NCBI GenBank assembly: GCA_012961755.1
Contig: DTYS01000136.1
Coordinates: 1 to 14,783, forward strand
Direction of reading: 5' to 3'
Length of the DNA stretch: 14,783 nucleotides
Source of the DNA: Candidatus Latescibacterota bacterium
GTDB lineage: Bacteria; Latescibacterota; 4484-107; B68-G9
Of this stretch, positions 5,812 to 13,020 are shown piece by piece (positions within the stretch are counted from its first letter, which is position 1; the number at the start of each line of letters is the position of its first letter). The notes below the pieces were generated by a model that was given only the letters and a program-made list of their open reading frames with translations, ran no database searches and had not been told where the DNA came from. The translations under genes were made by a program, and so were the position numbers.

Positions 5812-7096
5812 GGAAAGGCCTGCTCGTAAGGTTAGGGACATCGTCGTACAGCTCCTCTGGGAAAATGGCCCCTCTACATTAGAAGAATTAGCGGATCAGA
5901 TCGGGGTGACTAAGGTCGGGGTGTTCCACCAGCTCCGAGCTGAGGAGGGAGGTTTAGTTATAAAATTTAAAGAAAAGAAGAGGGGCCGGGGGAGGAGGAG
6001 GAACCAGTACGCCATAAACCCAGATTGGGGGTACACCGCCGGTGTGGACTTGGGCACGGCCTTCTGGAGGGTGGTAGGGTTAGATGGGGGTAAGAGGAAG
6101 GTGTTCGAAAAGAAGGGCGAAAGGGACCTCGGCCTCTCCCCAGAGGAGACGGTGGAGTTCATGGGGAAGGTCGTGAGGGAGGGGAGAAGGGATAGGAGGC
6201 TCTTAGGCGTCGGGGTCGCGTTCCCCGGGATCTGGGACCGGGAGGGGAGGATATCCATGAGCAGGTGGGAGGGGTGGGAGGGTTTCCCCTTGAGGAGGGA
6301 GATGGAGAGGGAGGTCGGAGTCCCCGTCTTCCTCATAGACAACGCCCAGGGCATGGCCTTGGGGGAAGGATACTTGGGGGAAGGAAGAAGGTTCTCCCAC
6401 TTCCTATTCCTAAACCTCGGCACGGGGGTGGGCCTCGGCGTATGGGAGGGTGGACAGGTGCTGTGGGAAGGAGGTGGCAGGAGCGCCGAGATAGGGCACA
6501 TGGTGATGAAGGAGGATGGCCCCCCGTGTATGTGCGGGAACTTCGGCTGTCTCGAGGCCTTGGCCTCATATAGGGCCATAAGGAGGGAGGTGGAGGGCTT
6601 GATATCCGAGGGCATGGTCCAGCCCTTCGACGTCACACCCCGGGCCCTGAAGGAACGGGTGGATGCGGGGGACAGGGCAGTGCAGAAGGTGGTGGAGCGG
6701 GCTGGAAGGTGGCTCGGTAAGGCGCTTTCGTACGCTGTGAACCTCTTCCATCCGGAGGCCGTCTTCGTCGGGGGAGGAATGACCGAGCTTGGAGAGCACC
6801 TGTTGAGGCCGATGAGGGAGACCCTCCGGGAGTTCGCCCTATCCGACAGGGTCGAAGTGCCAGTGCAGATCTCCCCCTTAGGGGAATGGGCCGGAGCCTT
6901 AGGTGCGGCCCTTTCCGTATGGTTAAAGATACTTCGAGGAGGGAAAGACCATGACGGACAAGAGGAACATTTGGGAGATAGCCCTTTCGCAGTTGGACAG
7001 GGTTGCGGAACGCATAGGGCTGGAGGAGGAGATCCACGAAAGGCTCCGCCATCCCAGGAGGACCCTGATAGTAACGTTCCCCGTGAGGATGGATGA
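5810..7096 (+). CDS. ROK-family transcriptional regulator (NagC/XylR type)
   Basis: An N-terminal winged helix-turn-helix (about 5-70: STLEELADQIGVTKVGVFHQL, then a basic KRGRGRRR wing) precedes a ROK sugar-binding domain. The ROK domain shows GVDLGTAFWRVVGLDGG (78-94), VGVAFPGIWD, the LNLGTGVGLGVW phosphate-loop region (201-212), and the zinc motif EIGH (H230) plus CMCGNFGCLEA with C240, C242 and C247. The segment normally reading E-N-D-x-N in ROK kinases reads LIDNAQG, with Asn178 at the catalytic Asp position, so this is most likely a ligand-sensing regulator and not a kinase. The ROK fold ends near residue 375 (AGALGAALSVWLKIL). The frame then runs about 53 residues further into glutamate dehydrogenase with no recognisable domain. 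A TAA in the +1 frame at 6924-6926 suggests a lost stop or frameshift. It heads the right block and probably responds to a sugar. Confidence 0.88.
   Translation: MERPARKVRDIVVQLLWENGPSTLEELADQIGVTKVGVFHQLRAEEGGLVIKFKEKKRGRGRRRNQYAINPDWGYTAGVDLGTAFWRVVGLDGGKRKVFEKKGERDLGLSPEETVEFMGKVVREGRRDRRLLGVGVAFPGIWDREGRISMSRWEGWEGFPLRREMEREVGVPVFLIDNAQGMALGEGYLGEGRRFSHFLFLNLGTGVGLGVWEGGQVLWEGGGRSAEIGHMVMKEDGPPCMCGNFGCLEALASYRAIRREVEGLISEGMVQPFDVTPRALKERVDAGDRAVQKVVERAGRWLGKALSYAVNLFHPEAVFVGGGMTELGEHLLRPMRETLREFALSDRVEVPVQISPLGEWAGALGAALSVWLKILRGGKDHDGQEEHLGDSPFAVGQGCGTHRAGGGDPRKAPPSQEDPDSNVPREDG
6936..6943 (+). promoter_or_regulatory. Ribosome binding site of the glutamate dehydrogenase gene
   Basis: GAGGAGGG with a 7-nt spacer before ATG 6951. 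It fixes this start even though it lies inside the extended ROK frame. Confidence 0.6.
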
Positions 7097-8201
7097 CGGG
7101 AGGATGAGGATCTTTACGGGTTACAGGGTCCACCATAGCTTGGATAGAGGCCCGGCCAAGGGGGGGATAAGGTACCATCCGGATGTGACGTTGGACGAGG
7201 TTAAGGCCCTGGCAATGTGGATGACGTGGAAGTGTGCCGTGGTGAACATCCCCTTCGGAGGGGCGAAGGGAGCCGTGGTCTGCAATCCCAAAGAGATGTC
7301 CAAGGGGGAGCTTGAAAGGCTCACCCGGAGGTACACCACCGAGCTTATGATATTCTTAGGACCCGAGAAGGACATCCCGGCCCCCGACGTGTACACTGAC
7401 TCCCAGACCATGGCCTGGATAATGGACACCTACAGCATGAACGTGGGATATTCCGTACCGAGCGTGGTCACGGGCAAGCCCTTGTCCATAGGTGGTTCCC
7501 GGGGTAGGGAAGAGGCCACGGGAAGGGGGGTGGTGCTCACCATATTGGAGGCCATAAAGGAACTTGGCATCCCCAAGGAGGGAGCGACCGTGGCGGTGCA
7601 GGGGTTCGGAAACGTGGGAGGGACCGCGGTGAGGCTCCTGTGCAGGGAGGGGTTTAAGGTCGTGGCCGTGAGCGACTCCCATGGGGGGACCTATAACTCC
7701 CACGGCTTGGATGTGGACGCCCTTTCTGAGCACAAGAGGGAGGCAGGCACGGTGGTCGGGTTCCCCGGAGGCGAGGACATAACTAACGAGGAGCTCCTTG
7801 CCCTCAAGTGCGACGTGCTCGTGCCGGCCGCCTTGGAGAACCAGATAACCGAGGAGAACGCGGATAATGTCCAGGCTAAGATATTAGCCGAGGGAGCGAA
7901 CGGTCCTACGACGCCGGAGGCCGACTTAATACTATACGACAAGGGCGTCTTCGTCATACCGGACATCCTGGCAAACGCGGGAGGGGTCACGGTATCCTAT
8001 TTCGAATGGGTCCAGAGCATACAGGAGTTCTTCTGGAGCGAGGACGAGGTAAACGCCCGCCTCAAGGACATCATGGTGAGGAGCTTCCACGAGGTCTACG
8101 ATGTCCACAGGGAGGAGAAGGTAGATATGCGCTTGGCCGCATACATGTTGGCCGTGGGAAGGGTGGCCGAGGCCTTCCACACCAGGGGCCTGTACCCGTA
8201 G
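6951..8201 (+). CDS. gdhA: Glutamate dehydrogenase, hexameric ~45 kDa type
   Basis: Catalyses glutamate + NAD(P)+ + H2O to 2-oxoglutarate + ammonium + NAD(P)H, in the cytoplasm. At 416 residues it has the normal length for the bacterial/archaeal hexameric class. GPAKGGIRYHP carries the substrate lysine K70. WMTWKCAVVNIPFGGAKGAVV carries K94 and catalytic K106. PAPDVYTD carries D146. The dinucleotide-binding domain shows VAVQGFGNVGG (213-224) and VAVSDSHGGTYN, and the C-terminal half has the conserved LVPAALENQIT, KILAEGANGPTTPEAD and IPDILANAGGVTVSYFEW motifs. An acidic D242 at the end of the second beta strand would favour NAD, but cofactor choice cannot be settled by eye. Between a sugar regulator and a sugar aminotransferase, it may recycle 2-oxoglutarate to glutamate or remove excess nitrogen. 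The reading frame is intact. Confidence 0.95.
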   Translation: MTDKRNIWEIALSQLDRVAERIGLEEEIHERLRHPRRTLIVTFPVRMDDGRMRIFTGYRVHHSLDRGPAKGGIRYHPDVTLDEVKALAMWMTWKCAVVNIPFGGAKGAVVCNPKEMSKGELERLTRRYTTELMIFLGPEKDIPAPDVYTDSQTMAWIMDTYSMNVGYSVPSVVTGKPLSIGGSRGREEATGRGVVLTILEAIKELGIPKEGATVAVQGFGNVGGTAVRLLCREGFKVVAVSDSHGGTYNSHGLDVDALSEHKREAGTVVGFPGGEDITNEELLALKCDVLVPAALENQITEENADNVQAKILAEGANGPTTPEADLILYDKGVFVIPDILANAGGVTVSYFEWVQSIQEFFWSEDEVNARLKDIMVRSFHEVYDVHREEKVDMRLAAYMLAVGRVAEAFHTRGLYP

Positions 8202-8282
8202 GGGGATGAGTTTTCTTCCTCGATACCCTGACATCGCGGGACTTCATATGCGCCTGCGAGCGACTCGTCGAAGGGGGGAACT

Positions 8283-9587
8283 ATGAAGCGCGAAACCTTA
8301 GCCCTGCTCGGTGGACCTAAGGCGTTCACGAGGGAGGAGGAACTTAAAGAGGCCTGTCGCTGGCCCAGGTTCGGGGACGAGGAGAAGCGGGCGATGATGG
8401 AAGTCTTGGAATCCGACGACATATATGGGGTCATAAGGGAGTTCGAGGAGGACTTCGCAAGGTATATGGGAACTAAGTACGTCCTGGCCCACAACAACGG
8501 CACCTCGTCCATCCACGCGGCTTACTTCGCGGTGGGGGTAGGGCCCGGGGACGAGGTGCTGACATCGGCCTACACATGGCACCTCCAGGTTTCGCAGATA
8601 CTGGCCCTCCATGCCCTTCCGGTCTTCGTGGACGTGAACCCCGAGGACGGGACCATTGACCCTGAGGACCTTGAGAGGAAGATAACCCCACGCACGAAGG
8701 CGATAGCCGTGGTCCACGTCTTCGGGGCCGTGGCCCCCATGGAAGAGATAATGGACGTAGCCAGCAGGCACGGGATACCCGTCGTGGAGGACTGTTCCCA
8801 CGCCCACGGTGCCGAATACAAGGGGAGGAAGGTCGGGACGATAGGCGATGTGGGCTGCTTCAGCCTCCAGAATTCGAAGCTCATGACCGGGATAGAGGGT
8901 GGGGTGCTCGTCACGAGCAACCGGGAATATTACGAGAGGGCCGTAGTGCTCGGACACTACGAGAGGATACCGGAGCTTTCCGACCCTAAGCTTAGGAGGT
9001 TCAACGACAGGAAGGCAGGACCCATGGCTCCTTCCTGCTTCGGGTTCAAGTACCGCATCCATCCCGTGGCCGCGGCGGTGGCCAGGGTGCAGCTCGGGCA
9101 CTTAGATGAATGGAACGAGGTCAGGAGGAGGAACGTAACCTACCTCAACGAGAGGATAGGTCCAGCCTCGGACGGCTTCGTGCCCCCCTACGAGGCACCT
9201 GGGACCAAGAGGACCTGGCTGAACTACCTCTGGCAGTACTTCCAGGATAAGATGGGGGATGTCCCGAGGGAGAGGTTCATAGAGGCCCTCATAGCCGAAG
9301 GTGTGCCGGCCAGCAGGGGCCGTGCCGGGTACCTTCCCGTGTACTGGAACCCAGTTTACGAGGAGAGGGCCTCGATCTGGGGACCGGGGTATCCCTTTGA
9401 AGCTCCGTACGTAGAAGTTCCGGTGGAGTACAAAAGAGGGATGTGTCCCGTAGCGGAGGAGATGTGGAGGAGGATGGTGGGACTTCCGGTGATACACTGG
9501 AAGGTGGAGGAGGACCTACTGGACGAGCTGGCCGAGGCCGTGGTTAAGGTCGTGAAGAACGTGGACCAGCTGAAAAACTGGGGCTAA
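8283..9587 (+). CDS. DegT/DnrJ/EryC1/StrS-family PLP aminotransferase
   Basis: A 434-residue PLP enzyme of the sugar/cyclitol aminotransferase family, which moves an amino group from glutamate or glutamine to a keto-sugar or keto-cyclitol. Motifs in order: NNGTSSIHAA (71-80), PLP phosphate contact region; GPGDEVLTSAYTWHLQVSQI (87-106); VVEDCSHAHGAEYKGRKVG (167-185) with the PLP-pairing D170; CFSLQNSKLMTGIEGGVLV (192-210) with the Schiff-base lysine K199. The C-terminal half (YRIHPVAAAVARVQLGHLDE) is also typical. It starts after AAGGGGGG about 5 nt upstream of ATG 8283. The length and the SHAH variant suggest a subgroup often found beside Gfo/Idh oxidoreductases and TIM-barrel isomerases, so an inosose or keto-sugar substrate is plausible. 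Glutamate dehydrogenase is directly upstream. The next gene begins 2 bp after its stop. Confidence 0.9.
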   Translation: MKRETLALLGGPKAFTREEELKEACRWPRFGDEEKRAMMEVLESDDIYGVIREFEEDFARYMGTKYVLAHNNGTSSIHAAYFAVGVGPGDEVLTSAYTWHLQVSQILALHALPVFVDVNPEDGTIDPEDLERKITPRTKAIAVVHVFGAVAPMEEIMDVASRHGIPVVEDCSHAHGAEYKGRKVGTIGDVGCFSLQNSKLMTGIEGGVLVTSNREYYERAVVLGHYERIPELSDPKLRRFNDRKAGPMAPSCFGFKYRIHPVAAAVARVQLGHLDEWNEVRRRNVTYLNERIGPASDGFVPPYEAPGTKRTWLNYLWQYFQDKMGDVPRERFIEALIAEGVPASRGRAGYLPVYWNPVYEERASIWGPGYPFEAPYVEVPVEYKRGMCPVAEEMWRRMVGLPVIHWKVEEDLLDELAEAVVKVVKNVDQLKNWG

Positions 9588-9589
9588 CC

Positions 9590-11230
9590 ATGCGGCTTTC
9601 CATATACGGCAGGGACAAGGTACGGAGGGGTGTGACCGAGGACATCCTGACCAGGCAGGGCCTGACGTTCGAGCGAGCCGAAGGACCTATGGACGGGGAT
9701 CTGGTGGTCCTCCCGGACGCTCTCGTGGAGAGGGAGGACTTCGATGCGCTCGGGACCTTCGTAAGGGACGGGGGGAAGGTACTTTTCTTGACGCCCGAGC
9801 CCCACGCCCTCTCTTGGGTGGGCGAGGAGCTTCCTTATACATTCCCCTTCCCCTACATGAGGACCTCATCCTACGACTTCCCCTCCCTTTACCTTCAGGT
9901 TCCTTCCGCGCTCAGGCTCGTCAGGCAGAGGAGGGGGGAGGCCTGGGCGCACTTCGCCTTGGACTTCACGACCACGGCGAGGAACTTCACGTCCAAGTAC
10001 CCTGCCCTCGTCTGGGGCGAAGAGGGAAGGGGCAGATGGGGGATTTTCCTCTACGACCTCCCCTCGGCCATCTTAGTGTTCCACCAGGGTCACGAGTTCT
10101 TCGCATCGGACGGGGACTTCTCCATCCCCACGGGCGACGGGAAGGCGAGGAGCACATATCCCTTCGTCAAAGTCTACGATCCCAAGCTCACCCACCAGCC
10201 ACAGCCCACGTTCCACGAGTGGCTCCTTCTTATGATGCTGAGGAAGCTCTCAGAGGGCCTCTCCCCCCTCCCGAGGGTATGGTACTACCCATACCCCCAC
10301 ACCACCTGCATGCTCTTAAGCGGGGACAGCGATAACTTGGAGAGGGAAAACCTCCTAAAGGCCTGGGGGAAGCTTTCGGCCTGGGGGGTCCCATACACCC
10401 AGTTCACCATGCCGGAGGACCTCTCCCTTTTCTCTTCTGAGGAGGTCTCGGAGTGGAGGGGACGGGGGATAGACTTTGGCCTTCATTACTACCACGGGGA
10501 GAACCCCTCCGAGGAGGAGATGACCTCAGGGCTCGGGAAGGACAGGAAGGCCTTCTCCTCTAAAGGGCTCGAGCTTACCTCCGTCAGGGGCCACTCCCTC
10601 ATATGGGTGGGATGGGACGCACAGGTCAGAGCCTTCCAGGCGAACGGTATAAGGGTGGATTCCTCCTTGAACTATACTTGGGACCCAAGGGCGAGGGCGG
10701 GCGAGGGGCTTCCCTTCAGGCTGTTCCTTAAGGAGGGGGCCTCCGAGGTCTACGAGGTCCCACTTACGGGCCCCAGCGACGACGCAACGTGTCACGACAA
10801 GAGCGGGTATCCTCCCATGAAGGTCGAGGAGGTCCTATCCAAGAGCTTAGGGGAGTTGGAAGGATGCCTTAGGTTCACCTACCAGCCCATGAACATGCTC
10901 TTCCATCCCCACTACATCGTCGGGAGGGCGTACCCGGACACGTCCGCCTGGGTAGGAGGGATGATAGAACGGTGCAGGGAGCTCGGTATCCCTATATACG
11001 ACATCAGGACCTGGATGGAGTTCTGGTGGAGGAGGGAAGAGGTCGAGGTCCGGGCCGAGGCCGAAGGGGACAGGGTCAGGGTCCACATATCCGGACCTGC
11101 AGACGGCATGGGAGTTGCCCTCCCGGCCTCCTGGGACGGGAGGAAGCTGAAGGCCGAGGGCGTGGAGCTTACCGGGACCGGCGAGGTGCTCCTTCCTGCG
11201 GGGAAGAAGGAGGTTAGCTATGAAGGATAA
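9590..11230 (+). CDS. Large polysaccharide-deacetylase-like protein with N-terminal alpha/beta domain
   Basis: A 546-residue cytoplasmic protein without a signal peptide. Residues 1-75 look like a flavodoxin/GATase-like alpha/beta domain (RLSIYGRDKVRRGVTEDIL, DGDLVVLPDALVE, RDGGKVLFLTPEP), as in proteins that carry a beta-galactosidase-trimerisation-type fold. Residues about 235-475 resemble a NodB/polysaccharide-deacetylase TIM barrel: MLLSGDSDN with D246/D248, GLHYYHGEN with H299 and H302, SVRGHSLIW with H335, ANGIRVDSS, and NMLFHPHYI with H439/H441. This gives an Asp plus several His suited to a divalent metal site, but spacing differs from classical NodB. A C-terminal beta domain (about 485-546) ends the protein. 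Function is probably hydrolysis of an N- or O-acyl group on a sugar. It follows the aminotransferase by 2 bp with little ribosome binding site of its own. Its 3' end contains the ribosome binding site of a decayed second deacetylase gene. Confidence 0.75.
   Translation: MRLSIYGRDKVRRGVTEDILTRQGLTFERAEGPMDGDLVVLPDALVEREDFDALGTFVRDGGKVLFLTPEPHALSWVGEELPYTFPFPYMRTSSYDFPSLYLQVPSALRLVRQRRGEAWAHFALDFTTTARNFTSKYPALVWGEEGRGRWGIFLYDLPSAILVFHQGHEFFASDGDFSIPTGDGKARSTYPFVKVYDPKLTHQPQPTFHEWLLLMMLRKLSEGLSPLPRVWYYPYPHTTCMLLSGDSDNLERENLLKAWGKLSAWGVPYTQFTMPEDLSLFSSEEVSEWRGRGIDFGLHYYHGENPSEEEMTSGLGKDRKAFSSKGLELTSVRGHSLIWVGWDAQVRAFQANGIRVDSSLNYTWDPRARAGEGLPFRLFLKEGASEVYEVPLTGPSDDATCHDKSGYPPMKVEEVLSKSLGELEGCLRFTYQPMNMLFHPHYIVGRAYPDTSAWVGGMIERCRELGIPIYDIRTWMEFWWRREEVEVRAEAEGDRVRVHISGPADGMGVALPASWDGRKLKAEGVELTGTGEVLLPAGKKEVSYEG
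11207..11213 (+). promoter_or_regulatory. Intact ribosome binding site of the decayed deacetylase gene
   Basis: AAGGAGG with a 6-nt spacer before ATG 11220. It lies within the end of the preceding gene and shows that the broken ORF downstream was once a translated operon member. Confidence 0.55.
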
Positions 11231-11610
11231 GCTGTACTTCCACTACGAGGTGGACTGCGAGCCTTCAGGAGGTACGACATGGTCAAGGGTGCAGGGTTCT
11301 ACCTCACTCCAGAGGCAGCCAAGGCCCAGGGAGGAGGGCTTCGAGATAGGGGGTCCAGCCCAATGTTCCTGGCTTCAGGTTTCCGAGGTATAAATATGAC
11401 CTTGGATACTACGATAAGGCTATCCAGATGCAGATAATATTGGAGGACTTTGGGGAGGCCTTGGGTTTCAGGCCGTATACTTATGTTCCGTGTTGTGGTT
11501 CTAAGAACGAGCACACATATCCCCTTTTGGTGGAGTTCGGTTTCAGACAGGTCATGGCTCCCGTTGCGTTCAGGTATTTTCCGGATCGTCCAGAGATGCA
11601 CTGTTGGTAG
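11220..11610 (+). pseudogene. Decayed polysaccharide deacetylase, split over three frames with internal deletions
   Basis: Starting at ATG 11220 after a perfect ribosome binding site, the ORF reads MKDKLYFHYEVDCEP, a typical opening of a NodB-type deacetylase. Homology then jumps frames. AFRRYDMVKGAGFYLTPEAA, continuing KAQ, is in a second frame (about 11264-11326). EEGFEIG (about 11329-11352) is back in the first. GVQPNVPGFRFPRYKYDLGY continues in the third, followed by ALGFRPYTYVPCCGSKNEHT and QVMAPVAFRYFPDRPEMHCW, ending at TAG 11608-11610. The last jump can be explained by one extra G in a GGGGG run. The earlier ones also need missing codons, since the pieces sit closer together than in intact homologues. 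The C-terminal part is absent. Codons in the third piece (TAT, GTT, TGT, GGT) are more AT-rich than neighbours. Frame-1 translation alone would stop at 11391-11393. Confidence 0.75.
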
Positions 11611-11715
11611 TTTTCCTTTCTCCTGCTGACGGTCTTGGTGGCGGTAGCCCTCTGGGGGGAGAGGCTCGGGAAGCTGGGCTCGGCCGTGGCCGCCGTGCTC
11701 ATCAATATGGGATGA
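11611..11715 (+). pseudogene. Orphan C-terminal fragment of a probable membrane protein
   Basis: In the same frame as the last deacetylase piece, after its TAG, the DNA reads FSFLLLTVLVAVALWGERLG then KLGSAVAAVLINMG and stops at TGA 11713-11715, 18 bp before the next start. A hydrophobic helix with a small polar turn and a second hydrophobic stretch looks like the end of a multi-pass membrane protein, for example a permease. No start or ribosome binding site is present, and it does not belong to the deacetylase family. The likely history is fusion of the ends of two operon genes by a deletion. The parent family is not identifiable from 34 residues. Confidence 0.35.
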
Positions 11716-11722
11716 ACGACAA

Positions 11723-11729
11723 GGGAGGA
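11723..11729 (+). promoter_or_regulatory. Ribosome binding site deciding the TIM-barrel gene start
   Basis: GGGAGGA three to four bases before ATG 11733. The frame is open further upstream to about 11604, but that part is the decayed region in another frame, and the isomerase fold begins exactly at MKVGLHSITY. Confidence 0.5.
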
Positions 11730-11732
11730 AGG

Positions 11733-12641
11733 ATGAAGGTAGGACTGCACTCCATCACATACGCCGGGATATTCTACAGAGGGCCTGGGCTTTCGTTGGA
11801 GGAGGTGATAGAGAGGGCTGCGGACATGGGGTACGAGGGCGTGGAGGTGGTGGGGAAGGCACCGGTCTGTTCGCCCCTCGACTACGACGAAGTAAGGGCG
11901 AAGAAGGCCAGGGAGCTGGCCGAAGGAAAGGGTGTGGAGCTTCCCTTCTTTGCGGCCTACGTTGACCTCAACAGGCCCGAGTCCCTGGACAGGGAGAAGG
12001 AACTCGTCTTCGCAAGGGAGAGCATAAGGCTCGCCCGTGACTTAGGTTGTAAGTACATAAGGATATACTCCGGAGGGGACCACATATACCCCGGCGCCAC
12101 GCTCTGGGACCAGTGGGACTGGACCGTGGAGGCCCTCAAGAAGCTCCTGCCCGTGGCCCGGGACTGCGGCGTAGGCATAGCCCTCGAGGTCCATACGGGC
12201 GTAGCCCAGAACGTGGACGCCATAGAGGCCATGATGAGGCAGGTCGGATGGGATGAGCTCTACATCTGCCTGGACGCCCCCCTACTTGCGCTTAGGGAGG
12301 AGCCCGTGGGGGGGTCAGTTCGGAGGTTCTCGGGGAAGATAGTGCACTCCCACGTGACCGACTTCGTGTACCTCCCCCCCATGGTCAGGTACTCCGACTT
12401 CAGAGGGCTGGCCTTGGAGAGGCTCCCGAGGGTCCACCTCGTGCCCTTAGGCGAGGGGGTAGTGCCCACAGAGGAGTTCATAAGGGCGTGTAAGGAGGCA
12501 GGGTTCGAGGGCTACTTCGCCTATGAGGTCTGCACGCCCTTCCACGTGGACTTCCGCCCTCCGACGATAGAGGATGTGGACAGGCTGGCCAGGCACGCTG
12601 TAAAATGGCTCAAGGCCAAGCGGAAGGAGATATACGGATAG
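11733..12641 (+). CDS. Xylose-isomerase-like TIM-barrel sugar isomerase/epimerase
   Basis: A 302-residue protein of the AP endonuclease 2/xylose isomerase-like superfamily (hydroxypyruvate isomerase, tagatose epimerase, inosose dehydratase and relatives). The fold starts at MKVGLHSITYAGIFYRGPGL, with the first helix at LSLEEVIERAADMGYEGVEV. Metal ligands are in the usual order: E152 (IALEVHTG), D181 (ICLDAPL), H205 or H207 (KIVHSHVTDF) and E265 (YFAYEVCTPF). YIRIYSGGD (108-116) and PLGEGVVPTEEFI (238-250) are also superfamily-typical. It probably binds one divalent metal and acts on a keto-sugar or cyclitol in the cytoplasm. These proteins often accompany Gfo/Idh dehydrogenases and DegT aminotransferases in sugar or inositol loci, consistent with the rest of this window. 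The exact reaction cannot be read from sequence. Confidence 0.88.
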   Translation: MKVGLHSITYAGIFYRGPGLSLEEVIERAADMGYEGVEVVGKAPVCSPLDYDEVRAKKARELAEGKGVELPFFAAYVDLNRPESLDREKELVFARESIRLARDLGCKYIRIYSGGDHIYPGATLWDQWDWTVEALKKLLPVARDCGVGIALEVHTGVAQNVDAIEAMMRQVGWDELYICLDAPLLALREEPVGGSVRRFSGKIVHSHVTDFVYLPPMVRYSDFRGLALERLPRVHLVPLGEGVVPTEEFIRACKEAGFEGYFAYEVCTPFHVDFRPPTIEDVDRLARHAVKWLKAKRKEIYG

Positions 12642-12650
12642 AGGGAAGGC

Positions 12651-12809
12651 ATGCGCCTGGAGTTCTTCTATACGGACGCCCGCAGTAGGAGAACCAAGTC
12701 CCCGTCCAGTATCTGCCTGGTTCATGCTTCTAGCCAAGTTAAAGAATCTCTTGAGATTAGTTTGGTGTTGCGGCCTCGACTGGGCCTTGCTCCTTCGAAA
12801 GGGGAATAA
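12651..12809 (+). pseudogene. Truncated leader ORF, probable gene remnant
   Basis: Nine bases after the isomerase stop, GAGGGAAGG precedes ATG 12651 (spacer 1 nt after the purine run). The 52-codon frame begins MRLEFFYTDARSRRTKSPSS, with codon use like the neighbouring genes. It then changes character near 12715, where the DNA becomes more AT-rich and codon use is no longer local, and stops at TAA 12807-12809. The pattern fits the first ~20 codons of an operon gene followed by unrelated or decayed sequence. I do not recognise the protein. It could also be a real short peptide. Confidence 0.3.
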
Positions 12810-13010
12810 GGTGTAGTGGCCGCCAGCGATGGCCAAGGAGGAGTGATAAGTGGTGAGGTAGAGCGTCACACTTGGGACATTTTTTTCCGGGATTTTGAAG
12901 GTGGAGAACGAGATGAAGCACATAAAGCTGGCTGGGAGATAGGCGCTCCCGTACACGTCGGGGAGGGGACGCGGGAAAACGCGCTGGCCATGATGGATGA
13001 ACGGAGCCTT
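12810..13010. other. Gene-poor stretch between isomerase and creatininase-family genes
   Basis: Together with 12642-12809 this makes about 380 bases without an intact gene. Composition is mixed, with a T7 run near 12880 and AT-rich patches. Two short pieces near the 3' end read like protein in adjacent frames: KVENEMKHIKLAG (about 12900-12940) and EIGAPVHVGEGTRENALAMM (about 12939-12998). Such an arrangement is expected from a frameshifted gene end. I recognise no family, promoter, RNA or transposon end here. Confidence 0.3.
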
Positions 13011-13016
13011 AGGAGG
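13011..13016 (+). promoter_or_regulatory. Ribosome binding site deciding the creatininase-family start
   Basis: AGGAGG with a 4-nt spacer before ATG 13021. It selects this start over the in-frame ATG at 12997, whose extra residues MNGALGGA are not part of the fold. Confidence 0.55.
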
Positions 13017-13020
13017 AGCT

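Noticed and set aside
8202..8320. Short frames before the aminotransferase gene (MSFLPRYPDIAGLHMRLR and FLDTLTSRDFICACERLVEG)
   Set aside because: The spacer is only 81 bp and neither peptide matches a family I recognise. They might be another gene-end remnant, but chance is as likely.
12733..12775. tRNA, small RNA or CRISPR repeat in the AT-rich part of the gap
   Set aside because: No cloverleaf or T-loop sequence can be drawn, and the segment is not repeated anywhere in the window.
12841..12888. Possible intrinsic terminator: AAGTGGTGA pairing with TCACACTT before a T7 run
   Set aside because: The stem has a bulge and the T run is separated from it by six bases (GGGACA), so the geometry is poor.
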